Notes: generated from the letters alone by a model not told the origin. A stretch of DNA of 33,836 nt from CABMGU01 sp964508495 (GCA_964508495.1 CAZDUA010000014.1:1-33836); one strand, 5' to 3'; counted from the stretch's first letter, positions 23,663-31,847 are shown. Made by a program: numbers and translations.

Positions 23663-24833
23663 CATCGATCAAGAAGTAAAGGACATTTCTCAAGGCGAAA
23701 GCGCTGAAGGCAAACTACACAAACAATACGTAGAAGACAAACTAATGAATTCCGTGTTAGCATCAGACAAGAAAACAGTTGAACATGCAGAAACAATACA
23801 CGAAGCAACAAACAGAGGAATAAGCGCATTTACACCTGATATGCTGTTTGCCAGCATGACGAAAAATTTCTCCATCGCCAAACAATTACTCGGCGAGAAG
23901 CTAATAAAACTGATCAGCGGATACGATCCAAACTACATCGAGAAAAACCTGAAAATACCAGAGTTCAGAAGAGAACTGCAAAAAGCAATCTATGAAAACA
24001 TTGAGTCAATGAAAGACGACAAAATACTAGACAATGAAGGAATGATAACGAGCAAAGGAACAGAACTCGGAGCAATCGTACTCGTAAAAGAACTTGATAA
24101 ATTCATTACGAAAGACAGAACAGGAGAAAAAATAAATAAAAAAACGTCACATTACGGAGAAAAAGCAGAAACAAGAGCGTACAGACACGGCGACAGGTAC
24201 AAAGACCTAAACATCAAACGAACAGTACACATGGCGATACGCAGGCAACACAAAAAAATCCACGTAAAAGACCTAATGACATCACAAAGAGAAGGAAAAG
24301 GAAGAGTCACACTCATATTTGCGCTAGACGCATCAGCAAGCATGAAAGGCAAAAAACTAGACATGTGCAAAAAAGCAGGAATAGCACTAGCATACAACGC
24401 AATACAAGACAAAGATAATGTCGGCCTGGTAGTATTCGGCAGCGAAATCAAAACATCCATACCACCAACACGCGACTTCTCAACACTACTCAATGCCATG
24501 TCGTCAATCAAAGCAAGCAGGCAAACAGACTTCAAAGGAATGATAGCAAAAAGCGTAGAACTGTTCCCGCCAACACATGAGACCAAGCACCTGATAATAC
24601 TAACAGACGCTTTGCCAACAGTAGGCAAAAAACCAGAAGAAGAAACACTACAAGCAGTCGGCATAGCAAAAGGAGCAGGAATAACAATATCCCTAATCGG
24701 AGTACAATTGGACGACGCAGGCGCAAAACTAGCAAAACAAATCACTAAACTGGGCGAAGGAAGATTCTCACTAGTAAAAGATCTAGAAACAGTAGGACAA
24801 ATAGTACTGGAAGACTATTATTCGGTAAGGTAA
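23646..24833 (+). CDS. VWA-domain partner of the MoxR-like ATPase (ChlD-like)
   Basis: A protein of 395 residues counted from GTG 23646; GTG 23649 or 23652 are also possible. The N-terminal two hundred residues are helical and charged. The C-terminal part is a VWA domain with a good MIDAS: DASAS (228-232), a threonine near DFKGM and the TDALP aspartate. It binds a metal ion and a protein target. The start lies inside the last codons of the ATPase gene, so the two are translationally coupled and should act as one complex. Confidence 0.85.
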   Translation: MVVTFDIDQEVKDISQGESAEGKLHKQYVEDKLMNSVLASDKKTVEHAETIHEATNRGISAFTPDMLFASMTKNFSIAKQLLGEKLIKLISGYDPNYIEKNLKIPEFRRELQKAIYENIESMKDDKILDNEGMITSKGTELGAIVLVKELDKFITKDRTGEKINKKTSHYGEKAETRAYRHGDRYKDLNIKRTVHMAIRRQHKKIHVKDLMTSQREGKGRVTLIFALDASASMKGKKLDMCKKAGIALAYNAIQDKDNVGLVVFGSEIKTSIPPTRDFSTLLNAMSSIKASRQTDFKGMIAKSVELFPPTHETKHLIILTDALPTVGKKPEEETLQAVGIAKGAGITISLIGVQLDDAGAKLAKQITKLGEGRFSLVKDLETVGQIVLEDYYSVR

Positions 24834-24886
24834 TCACTCCTGCGTCATAACTCATCTTTAAATGCCCAATTTCTAACTAACACGAT

Positions 24887-25732
24887 ATGGTCTTCGAGCA
24901 GCTATACTCAGCAGAGTTTTTGCACGACCATCCATGGTATGGCTTTCTACTAGGAGTAGGGTACACAATACTCGGTCTATTCATCGCAATAATGATATTC
25001 CCAAGCGATCCGGCGCTGATAGCAATAGGAATAACATGCCTGTTCCTAATACCCTCATTATCACAACTAACAGACAGCAACGAAATAAGCCAGAAAAAAA
25101 CACCCACGTTTAAAGAATACCTCCAAGAACAAATACCACACACAAAAGTCTACGTTGCAATATTCTTCGGCATATTCTTCACATTCGCATTCTTCTCAAT
25201 AATGCTCCCATCACTCGCAGCAGGACACCTGTTCAAAGTACAACTAGACGTTGTAGCAGGCAAAGCAGCAAGCTTCAGCATGCCATTATTCTGGGACTTA
25301 TTCACATGGAACTTACAAGTACTCGGAATGAGCTTCCTACTATCACTAATCGCAGGAAACGGCGCAATAATATTCATCGCATGGAACGCAAGCGTTTGGG
25401 GAACAGTCTTCGGCAACCTGGCAAAAGTAGCAGGAGCAGCAAGCACAGCCGACCCAATAATACTATTCATTCTCATCATACTAAGCGTTTTCCCGCACAC
25501 GTTCATGGAAGGACTAAGCTACATGCTCTCAGCAATATCAGGAACAACACTATCAGATGGGCTAGTAAAACAAAGCATAACATCACCAAACATGAAACTA
25601 ATCTGGAAATACAATCTCTTACTGCTAGCAATCGCCATAGGAGTACTAGCAGTAGGAATGATAATAGAAACATACGTACTAGGAAACTTCACAACTTACA
25701 GAACTATAATTCAGATAGCCTTCCCGAGATGA
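24887..25732 (+). CDS. SpoIIM (DUF95) family membrane protein
   Basis: A protein of 281 residues with about six membrane helices. The conserved SpoIIM pattern is present in the second half: WNLQVLGMSF, NGAIIFIAWNASVWG and FPHTFMEGLSYMLSAISG. In bacteria SpoIIM is part of a peptidoglycan-remodelling complex. Archaeal members have no assigned role and often lie near MoxR/VWA genes, as here. The TATA box CTTTAAATG (24856-24864) is centred 27 nt before ATG 24887, so it has its own leaderless transcript. Confidence 0.82.
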   Translation: MVFEQLYSAEFLHDHPWYGFLLGVGYTILGLFIAIMIFPSDPALIAIGITCLFLIPSLSQLTDSNEISQKKTPTFKEYLQEQIPHTKVYVAIFFGIFFTFAFFSIMLPSLAAGHLFKVQLDVVAGKAASFSMPLFWDLFTWNLQVLGMSFLLSLIAGNGAIIFIAWNASVWGTVFGNLAKVAGAASTADPIILFILIILSVFPHTFMEGLSYMLSAISGTTLSDGLVKQSITSPNMKLIWKYNLLLLAIAIGVLAVGMIIETYVLGNFTTYRTIIQIAFPR

Positions 25733-25793
25733 TAGATTTAGAATAATATTCTCAGCCATCATTCTCGCCCCGCTCGAAAACACTCGTCACAAT

Positions 25794-25819
25794 GCAGGCT
25801 GAAGTCCCTTCAAGCCTGC
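25794..25819 (+). terminator. hairpin terminator after the SpoIIM gene
   Basis: GCAGGCTGAAG (25794-25804) pairs with CTTC, a bulged A, and AGCCTGC (25808-25819). The rest of the gap 25733-25871 holds the promoter of the next gene (CTTAAAAAG, 25842-25850). Confidence 0.65.
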
Positions 25820-25871
25820 TTGTTCCTCGAATATCATAACGCTTAAAAAGAACAATACAAAATACACAACT

Positions 25872-26483
25872 ATGAAAATCCTAGCATTCACAGACCTGCA
25901 CGCAAGCGTAACAGAATACAAAAAAATACAGGCCAAAATCAAAAAAGACAAGCCAGACTACATATTCTGCCTAGGAGACTTCACAGTATTCGAACAAAAC
26001 ATAGAAGCAGTCATACGCAAGATAAGCGAACTAAAAAAACCAGTCTACATAATACACGGAAACCACGAAACAGACGTAATAGTAAAAAAATTGTGCAAAA
26101 GACACTCAAACATCAAATTCATACACCGCCAAATCATAAAACTAGGAGATTACACAGTAATAGCGCACGGCGGAGGCGGATTCTATGGCCAAGGAAGAAT
26201 AGCAGGAGACAAAGATTTCGACAAATTTGTTGCTGAAAACAAAGCAAAACTCAAAGGCAAGCTAATACTCCTAACACACGCGCCGCCAGGATACACCAGA
26301 TTGGACTATTTGGACTGGCTTGACGACCACGTAGGATGCGCGAGCTATGGTGCGTTCATCAAAAAATACAAGCCCGTATTATCATTATCCGGACACCTGC
26401 ACGAAAACTTCAGAGTAAAAGAAAAAAAAGACAAAACAATAATCTGCAATCCAGGACCTGAAGGAATGGTCTTCACCCTATGA
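25872..26483 (+). CDS. metallophosphoesterase
   Basis: A protein of 203 residues with all calcineurin-like metal motifs: DLH (Asp8, His10), GD (Asp36), GNHE (Asn64, His65), LTHAPPG and GHLHE near the end. It hydrolyses a phosphoester with two metal ions; the substrate cannot be told. The layout is like the YfcE/MJ0936-type or Icc-type small phosphoesterases. A TATA box 26 nt upstream gives a leaderless start. Its stop overlaps the transporter start (ATGA), so the two are coupled, which hints that the substrate is handled with the transporter's cargo. Confidence 0.85.
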   Translation: MKILAFTDLHASVTEYKKIQAKIKKDKPDYIFCLGDFTVFEQNIEAVIRKISELKKPVYIIHGNHETDVIVKKLCKRHSNIKFIHRQIIKLGDYTVIAHGGGGFYGQGRIAGDKDFDKFVAENKAKLKGKLILLTHAPPGYTRLDYLDWLDDHVGCASYGAFIKKYKPVLSLSGHLHENFRVKEKKDKTIICNPGPEGMVFTL

Positions 26484-27781
26484 GCAAACGCATACTTCTA
26501 ACAAATGCAGCGCTATGGGCAGCATACGACGGATTAACATCAATCTACCTAGTAGCATTCGCATTAGCGCTTGGAGCGTCCAACATGACAATAGGACTAC
26601 TAGGCGCCCTGCCATGGATAGCCAGCATACTAACACAAATACCAGGAGCAGAACTAGTACAACACTTCAGAAGAAAACAGATTTACGTCACCTTCTGCCT
26701 GATAGGAAGACTATTCTGGATACCAATACTGGCATCACCATTCCTCTTTGAAAAACCAATACTCGCAGTCATAATATTCTACCTAATAGCACGACTAGGA
26801 GAATCAATAGCAGACCCAGCATACACATCATTGCTTGCAGACCTAGTACCAGAAAAAGGCAGGGGAGAATTCATCGGCAAAAGATACAGAGTCCTTGCAA
26901 CATGCGGAATGCTCGCAATGGTGTTAGGAGGACTCTGGCTAAAACAATTCCCAAAAGAAAGCCCAACCGGCTTTGCAATAATGTTCGCATTCGGAACAAT
27001 CTTGGCAGTGCTGGCAACACTACTAATGTCAAGAATAAGAGAGCCAAAATACAGAGATCACGAACACCACCCAGTCAAAGAATTCTTCACACTGCAAGGA
27101 CCAATGAAAACATTTGTCGTATTCGGCGCAGCATTCAACTTCGCATTCATGCTCGCATCACCATTCTTCGCAGTATACATGCTAAAAACACTAGAAATGA
27201 GCTACTTCCAATACGGAATAGCATCCTCGATAGCAGTATTTGCGCAGATAATAACTTCATACAACGTTGGCAGGCTAACCGACAAATTCGGCGACAAACC
27301 AGTAGCAATCATCGGACACTTTGGAACAGCACTAGTACCCTTAATATTTCTGGCTGTAACAAAAAACAACCTTTGGATGATATTCGCAGCACAAATACTC
27401 TCAGGAATAGTATGGGCGGCAGCAGACATATCAAGATACAATCTTCTGTTAGACCTAGCAGACCCGCGCAAAAGAGCAATACAAATAGCAGAATACAACA
27501 TATACGCGGCAATACCATTAGCACTAGCACCAATAATAGGAGGATGGATGACAGAAAACGTCACATTTGTGCTAACCGGAATTCCACTGATATTTGTCAC
27601 AAGCAGCATACTGCGATTCCTCAGTTCTTTATTATTATTTAGAATAAAAGAACCTCGCGCCAAAAGAGAATACCCACTCGTATACGTCTTCAGAGAAGCA
27701 ATGCACTTCCACGTAAACAAAGGACTAGTACACGGACTACACGTCGTAAAACGAGTAGCACACGGAATGTTCTACAAGTAG
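26480..27781 (+). CDS. MFS transporter
   Basis: A protein of 433 residues with about twelve membrane helices in two halves. The loops contain the MFS signature remnants (after helix 2 QHFRRKQIY; in the second half NVGRLTDKFGDKP). The middle cytoplasmic loop holds IREPKYRDHEHHPVKEF. The C-terminal tail is long and His/Lys-rich. The substrate is unknown; efflux of a small molecule or sugar uptake are both possible. Start overlaps the phosphoesterase stop by four bases. Confidence 0.82.
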   Translation: MSKRILLTNAALWAAYDGLTSIYLVAFALALGASNMTIGLLGALPWIASILTQIPGAELVQHFRRKQIYVTFCLIGRLFWIPILASPFLFEKPILAVIIFYLIARLGESIADPAYTSLLADLVPEKGRGEFIGKRYRVLATCGMLAMVLGGLWLKQFPKESPTGFAIMFAFGTILAVLATLLMSRIREPKYRDHEHHPVKEFFTLQGPMKTFVVFGAAFNFAFMLASPFFAVYMLKTLEMSYFQYGIASSIAVFAQIITSYNVGRLTDKFGDKPVAIIGHFGTALVPLIFLAVTKNNLWMIFAAQILSGIVWAAADISRYNLLLDLADPRKRAIQIAEYNIYAAIPLALAPIIGGWMTENVTFVLTGIPLIFVTSSILRFLSSLLLFRIKEPRAKREYPLVYVFREAMHFHVNKGLVHGLHVVKRVAHGMFYK

Positions 27782-27817
27782 CAACAATTTTAAACCAACA
27801 CTTTTTCTGGCTTAATA

Positions 27818-28309
27818 ATGGACTTACACGAAACTCTCGCAAAACTAACAAGACACATAGTATTCAAAGACTGGCACGCAAAAAACAAAGAATACTTCCT
27901 AGCACACGCATTCGTCATGCTAGACGAAGCAAACAAAAACACGTGGCAAATAGGATTCTACAACCAGAAAAAAGAAAGAATGGTGACTTTCATGATAACA
28001 GACAACACAGTACAGCATACAGAAGACCAAGAAGTACTAAGAACAGAAGGAAGCATACAACCACTAAAACCAGAAGAAGTCACGCACACAATAAAGAATG
28101 CTCTTGAAACATCACGCAAGTGTCTTGCAGAAAACTATCGAGCAGAAAAACCAATAAAAGAATTCTTTATAATACAAAACGCAGAAGAACACACAATGTT
28201 CAACATAACATTCGTCACACAAAGCTTAAAGACGATAAACATCAAAATCGACGCGAAAACCGGCAAAATAATCAAACACTCAATGCAAGCACTTGCAGAT
28301 TTCGGATAA
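27818..28309 (+). CDS. hypothetical protein with PepSY-like C-terminus
   Basis: A protein of 163 residues, no signal peptide or membrane helix. The C-terminal part (SLKTINIKIDAKTGKIIKH) has the strand-turn-strand look of PepSY-type domains; the first half is an alpha/beta region (LAHAFVMLDEANKNTWQIGFY). I do not recognise the family with confidence. The TATA box ATTTTAAAC (27787-27795) is centred 27 nt before ATG 27818, so it is leaderless and separate from the transporter. Confidence 0.6.
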   Translation: MDLHETLAKLTRHIVFKDWHAKNKEYFLAHAFVMLDEANKNTWQIGFYNQKKERMVTFMITDNTVQHTEDQEVLRTEGSIQPLKPEEVTHTIKNALETSRKCLAENYRAEKPIKEFFIIQNAEEHTMFNITFVTQSLKTINIKIDAKTGKIIKHSMQALADFG

Positions 28310-28335
28310 TTTTCACAAAAGCGTAACAACACCAA

Positions 28336-28393
28336 CTTTATATACAAGCATTCTATAATAAAAATTAGAGAGACACAAGAAAAAAGGGTGATT
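28336..28393 (+). promoter_or_regulatory. strong promoter and Shine-Dalgarno of the 33-residue gene
   Basis: TATA box CTTTATATAC (28336-28345) predicts a start near 28368. GGGTGATT (28386-28393) is a near-perfect archaeal Shine-Dalgarno before ATG 28396. Confidence 0.65.
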
Positions 28394-28395
28394 GC

Positions 28396-28497
28396 ATGGC
28401 AGTAGCAGTGAATTACAAAGAAAAACTTAAAAACAAAAATCTCGACTCTTTCTTCCGTGATGCTGATGATCAGAATGCAGAAGAAGCAATGAGCTAA
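28396..28497 (+). CDS. 33-residue small protein
   Basis: The frame ATG 28396 to TAA 28495-28497 encodes MAVAVNYKEKLKNKNL followed by DSFFRDADDQNAEEAMS. A lysine-rich first half and an acidic second half suggest one charged helix. It has its own TATA box, a near-ideal Shine-Dalgarno and a GC-rich hairpin downstream, so it is very probably expressed although short. I do not recognise it. It precedes the kinase-deaminase gene and could be a small regulator, or the transcript itself could be the functional part. Confidence 0.6.
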   Translation: MAVAVNYKEKLKNKNLDSFFRDADDQNAEEAMS

Positions 28498-28509
28498 TTT
28501 TTATAAAAA

Positions 28510-28553
28510 GGGGGGCAAAAGCCCCCCGGCACCTCTTTAGTGCGCACCTCTTT
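28510..28553 (+). terminator. GC-rich hairpin plus direct repeat
   Basis: GGGGGGC/GCCCCCC (28510-28516, 28521-28527) with an AAAA loop ends the small-gene transcript. It is followed by two copies of GCACCTCTTT (28529-28538, 28544-28553). These contain CACCTC, complementary to Shine-Dalgarno sequences, which makes a regulatory RNA role possible. Confidence 0.6.
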
Positions 28554-28617
28554 GTAATCAAGAACATTTTTTGTCAAGAAAAACTTCTTTATAATCATTT
28601 ATGGCACTGTTCCTAAT

Positions 28618-28671
28618 GTTTACAACGTGTAAACTGCAATCAATGTACTGCAGTTCACGAAATTTTAAATA
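28618..28671 (+). promoter_or_regulatory. promoter of kinase-deaminase gene with two palindromes
   Basis: TATA box TTTTAAATA (28663-28671) is centred 27 nt before ATG 28694. Just upstream lie GTTTAC/GTAAAC (28618-28634) and AACTGCA/TGCAGTT (28632-28655), overlapping by three bases, likely operator sites. Confidence 0.55.
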
Positions 28672-28693
28672 CCTCTAGACAGTTCAAAATGCC

Positions 28694-29704
28694 ATGATTA
28701 TCGGGGTTACGGGCAAATACTGCGCAGGAAAAGACACAGTAGCAGAAATTCTCATCAAAAAAAGCTTTTACCACTATTCACTTTCTGACGCCCTACGAGC
28801 AGAATTACGCCTGCAAGGAAAAGAGGTCATTAGAGAAAATCTCATCAACCTAGGCAACCAGCTAAGACAAAACAGAGGAGCAGGAGTTTTAGCAGAGATG
28901 GCCCTCCAAAACATCAAATCAGACAAAAACTATGTGATAACCAGCATACGCAACCCTTCGGAGATAGAAGTTCTCAGAAAAAGAAAAGATTTCATGCTAA
29001 TAAGCATTGATGCACCAGTTTCAGTAAGATTTGAACGAATGCAAAGCCGGGCAAAAGTAGAAGATGCAGCACTGAAAACAATAGAAAGCTTCAAATCAAA
29101 CGAAGAACGCGAAATGAGCAAAGACCCAACACAACAACAACTCCACAAAGTAATCAAAATGGCAGACGTAACAATCAACAACGATAAAGCAGTTGAAGAA
29201 TTACAATCAAAAATCGATAAAGTCCTAACAAACTGGACGCCAAAATTGCAACTCCCAAGACCGAACTGGGACCAATACTTTATGAACATAGCAAGAGAAG
29301 TATCAAGCAGAAGCAACTGCATAAAAAGAAAAGTCGCGGCAATAGTGATCAAGGACAAAAGAATAATCAGCACAGGATACAACGGAACACCAAGAGGCAC
29401 AAAAAACTGCAACGAAGGAGGCTGTGCCAGATGCAACTCATACGCAACAGGCGGGACAAAACTCGACGAGTGCACCTGCTCCCATGGAGAAGAAAACTCC
29501 ATAGTACAGGCAAGTTATCATGGAGTATCTCTTAAGGACGCAATAATATACACCACCTTCTCGCCATGTTTGACATGCTCAAAAATGATAATCAATTCAG
29601 GAATAACAGAGGTAGTCTACAATGTCGACTACCCGCTTGCAGACACAGCCAAGAACCTGCTAAAAGAAGCAAAAATCAAACTCAGACAATTCAAGATAGA
29701 CTAA
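28694..29704 (+). CDS. P-loop kinase-like / dCMP deaminase fusion
   Basis: A protein of 336 residues with two domains. Residues 1-178 form a P-loop kinase-like domain: GKYCAGKD (7-14), where Asp replaces the usual Ser/Thr as in phage-type dNMP kinases, and SIDAPVSVRFERM (104-116). Residues 188-336 form a dCMP deaminase: the catalytic HGE (264-266) and PCLTC (291-295) bind the active-site zinc. Extra cysteines 239, 244, 247, 260 and 262 suggest a second zinc site. It should convert dCMP to dUMP. From memory, the same order and motifs (including YNGTPR, CARCN and a closing RQF) occur in yeast Dcd1. Antiviral AvcD/DcdV deaminases also join a P-loop and a deaminase domain. The transcript is leaderless; NucS follows after 28 nt. 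Confidence 0.88.
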   Translation: MIIGVTGKYCAGKDTVAEILIKKSFYHYSLSDALRAELRLQGKEVIRENLINLGNQLRQNRGAGVLAEMALQNIKSDKNYVITSIRNPSEIEVLRKRKDFMLISIDAPVSVRFERMQSRAKVEDAALKTIESFKSNEEREMSKDPTQQQLHKVIKMADVTINNDKAVEELQSKIDKVLTNWTPKLQLPRPNWDQYFMNIAREVSSRSNCIKRKVAAIVIKDKRIISTGYNGTPRGTKNCNEGGCARCNSYATGGTKLDECTCSHGEENSIVQASYHGVSLKDAIIYTTFSPCLTCSKMIINSGITEVVYNVDYPLADTAKNLLKEAKIKLRQFKID

Positions 29705-29732
29705 AATAATTCTTCACATTCCACTTGTTACC

Positions 29733-30470
29733 ATGAAACCAGAAGATTACTGCACACTCCTGAACGACGCTTTAGTACGCAATGAAACAATAGTATTCTC
29801 GTGCACGTGCACAATAAGGTATTCGGGCAGAGCGGAAAGCTACTTGCCAAAAGGAGACAGAATAATCATGATAAAATCAGACAATGCCCTATTAGTCCAC
29901 CAGCCAACAGGCAACGCGCCAATAAACTACATGAAACCAAACACAACACACTCCATGCGCTATGAAAACGCTCAACTTACATTGAAATGCCAGAATTTAC
30001 TCCAAAAAGAAAAAATGGACATCACAATAGACAAAATACATTTTTTTAACTCAGAAAAACTCGAAGACGGACAAGTCATCCGCGTATCTGGAACAGAAGA
30101 CGACATGAGCGACATGATATACAACAATCCAGAAATGATTGAAGAAGGATTCAAACCAGTATCACAAGAAGAACAGACCAAGTACGGATTTATTGACGTA
30201 TTGGGCGTGGATAAAAATGGCGTTCTCACAGTAATAGAATGCAAGCGCTATAGAGCAGAACTCTCAGCAGTAACACAACTAAGACGTTACGTAGAAAAAA
30301 TAATGGTCAGCAAAGGAATAACAAAAGTAAGAGGAATACTCGCAGCGCCAAAAATAACAGAAAACGCGGGAAAAATGCTCAAAGACTGGGGATTCGACTT
30401 CAAATCAATCACTCCACCAAAATATCTGGAAGAATACGACAAAAAACAAGCAAGACTAGATGGATTTTAA
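29733..30470 (+). CDS. nucS: endonuclease NucS (EndoMS)
   Basis: A protein of 245 residues, the usual size. The N-terminal beta half (about 15-120) is the DNA-binding and dimer part; the C-terminal half is a RecB-type nuclease with Asp155 (GFIDVLG), Glu169 and Lys171 (VIECKR) and Gln182 in the QLRRYVE helix. NucS cuts both strands at mismatched or branched DNA and replaces MutS/MutL in many archaea. The PCNA-binding tail is not obvious; the protein ends in ARLDGF, which may serve as a weak one. A weak TATA-like TAAAATAA lies 27 nt before ATG. Neighbours are the dCMP deaminase upstream and the acyltransferase, whose start overlaps the stop (TAATG). Confidence 0.92.
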   Translation: MKPEDYCTLLNDALVRNETIVFSCTCTIRYSGRAESYLPKGDRIIMIKSDNALLVHQPTGNAPINYMKPNTTHSMRYENAQLTLKCQNLLQKEKMDITIDKIHFFNSEKLEDGQVIRVSGTEDDMSDMIYNNPEMIEEGFKPVSQEEQTKYGFIDVLGVDKNGVLTVIECKRYRAELSAVTQLRRYVEKIMVSKGITKVRGILAAPKITENAGKMLKDWGFDFKSITPPKYLEEYDKKQARLDGF

Positions 30471-31111
30471 TGGATAGGAAAGACTGGCTATACAAAGCAG
30501 GAGAAACATTTGTCGGCATTTATGCCAGATTTAATTACACAGTGCATTTAGAAGGAACACTGCCCCAAAACGAGCCGTACGTATTACTCCCAAAACATCA
30601 AAAACTGCTTGACATACCACTTGAAGGACACTTCATCCGCAGAAGAACCAGCAGGCTTGCAAATTACGTAATGCGAGGATTCCCATTCCCATTCAACAAA
30701 CTATTCGAAGCATTAGGAGGAATAGAAGTAGCAAGAGCAAAAGACTTGAAAAAAGGAAAAATAACAAAAGAAGAATTTGAAGAAAAAAACAAGTGCGCCA
30801 AAGAAAAAGTTCTAAACTGTCTTGAACAAGGAGAAATAGTCGTAATACACCCCGAAGGAACAAGACACTATCAAGAAATGGGAAGAATACAAATCAAACA
30901 AGGCTCGATACTAGCGAGAATATTGGAAGAACAAAAATACAGAGGAACAATACCATTCATACCAATGGGAATAGAATACCAAGGCAGAGAAGTATGGGTG
31001 AGGGCAGGACAGCCAATCTACACAGACAGTCCAAACGAATTAGAAATGAAAGCAGCAAGCGCAATCACAAAACTAAGCAATCTTAACTGTAATAGTAAGG
31101 ATACGAAGTAG
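30470..31111 (+). CDS. PlsC-type 1-acylglycerol-phosphate acyltransferase-like protein
   Basis: A protein of 213 residues. The family motifs are present: HX4D as His43 to Asp48 (KHQKLLDIP), the GGIEVAR block (83-89), EGTR (129-132) and FIPMGIEY near 163-170. Members transfer acyl groups to lysophosphatidate in fatty-acid membranes. Archaeal phospholipids are isoprenoid ethers, so the acceptor or product here is unclear. There is no signal peptide; attachment to the inner face of the membrane is likely. Its ATG overlaps the NucS stop by one base. Its 3' end overlaps the converging Tyr-rich gene by 29 nt. Confidence 0.85.
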   Translation: MDRKDWLYKAGETFVGIYARFNYTVHLEGTLPQNEPYVLLPKHQKLLDIPLEGHFIRRRTSRLANYVMRGFPFPFNKLFEALGGIEVARAKDLKKGKITKEEFEEKNKCAKEKVLNCLEQGEIVVIHPEGTRHYQEMGRIQIKQGSILARILEEQKYRGTIPFIPMGIEYQGREVWVRAGQPIYTDSPNELEMKAASAITKLSNLNCNSKDTK

Positions 31112-31562
31112 AAGCATAAGCGCCAGAAGGCATGGAACAAACACCAATACCAGACTGGCCAGTCTTCGTATAATCACAAACCAAGCCGAAATCACAACCA
31201 AACTGCTGGCTATCAACCAAACCACAAAGCTGGCCCTGAGCACCTCTTGTTGGCATTTGAACACCGGCAGGATAGTTCATGGCAGGCGTGCCAACAGTAA
31301 CTGTCGGCGTACCATACCGGTACATAACATCAGAAGCCAAAGGACCCCTGTTATAATACGGGTAAGCATAAGCAGGATAACGATAATACGGACTGCTATA
31401 ATACGGATAAGAATACTGCTGAACAGGATAATAACTGTAAAAAGGCTCGCCATAATAATAAACAGCGCCGTAACGCGTATAACCCCACTTGGTAGCAGCA
31501 CCAACAGCAAGAACTGAAAACAAGAAAATAACAACAATAGCAATAATCGACTTCTTCACCAT
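31083..31562 (-). CDS. Tyr-rich surface protein with four-cysteine motif
   Basis: A protein of 159 residues. A signal peptide or anchor (residues 1-22) is followed by a tyrosine- and proline-rich stretch (about 25-72, with YYSSPYYRYPAYAYPYY). A compact cysteine domain (about 110-143) has the order CGL, FGC, GLVC, GVC, probably two disulfides. The tail is again Tyr-rich. It is exported and could be cross-linked or adhesive on the surface. No family is recognised; the cysteine spacing recalls small disulfide modules such as Dickkopf-like ones only loosely. A TATA box (31589-31598) gives an almost leaderless transcript. Confidence 0.65.
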   Translation of the reverse strand: MVKKSIIAIVVIFLFSVLAVGAATKWGYTRYGAVYYYGEPFYSYYPVQQYSYPYYSSPYYRYPAYAYPYYNRGPLASDVMYRYGTPTVTVGTPAMNYPAGVQMPTRGAQGQLCGLVDSQQFGCDFGLVCDYTKTGQSGIGVCSMPSGAYASTSYPYYYS

Positions 31563-31601
31563 CTTTTTTCAATACAAAATAACAAATCTTTATTTAAAAA
31601 A

Positions 31602-31847
31602 CTATGCCTCTATGATGCACAAACCCTTCTTACCAACAATCTTACCAATCGGAAAAGCAGACTGGCCGTTAATGATAACTTTCCTGTTAACATCAAGAAC
31701 AACATAGCCGGAATCAAGAAAACGATGCTTAATCAAAGGTAAAACCTCCTCAATACCCTTCTCCAAAATCCGCATAGCAGTACGATAATGAACACTCACA
31801 GCGTACAAACAATCATCCTTAATGACGAACAAGTGCACGTTAGACAT
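31602..31847 (-). CDS. small hypothetical protein
   Basis: A protein of 81 residues of alternating strands and one helix (YRTAMRILEKGIEEVLPLIKHRFL), closing with SAFPIGKIVGKKGLCIIEA. No export signal. I do not recognise the family. A TATA box (31868-31877) centred 27 nt before ATG 31847 supports a real, leaderless gene. Confidence 0.6.
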   Translation of the reverse strand: MSNVHLFVIKDDCLYAVSVHYRTAMRILEKGIEEVLPLIKHRFLDSGYVVLDVNRKVIINGQSAFPIGKIVGKKGLCIIEA

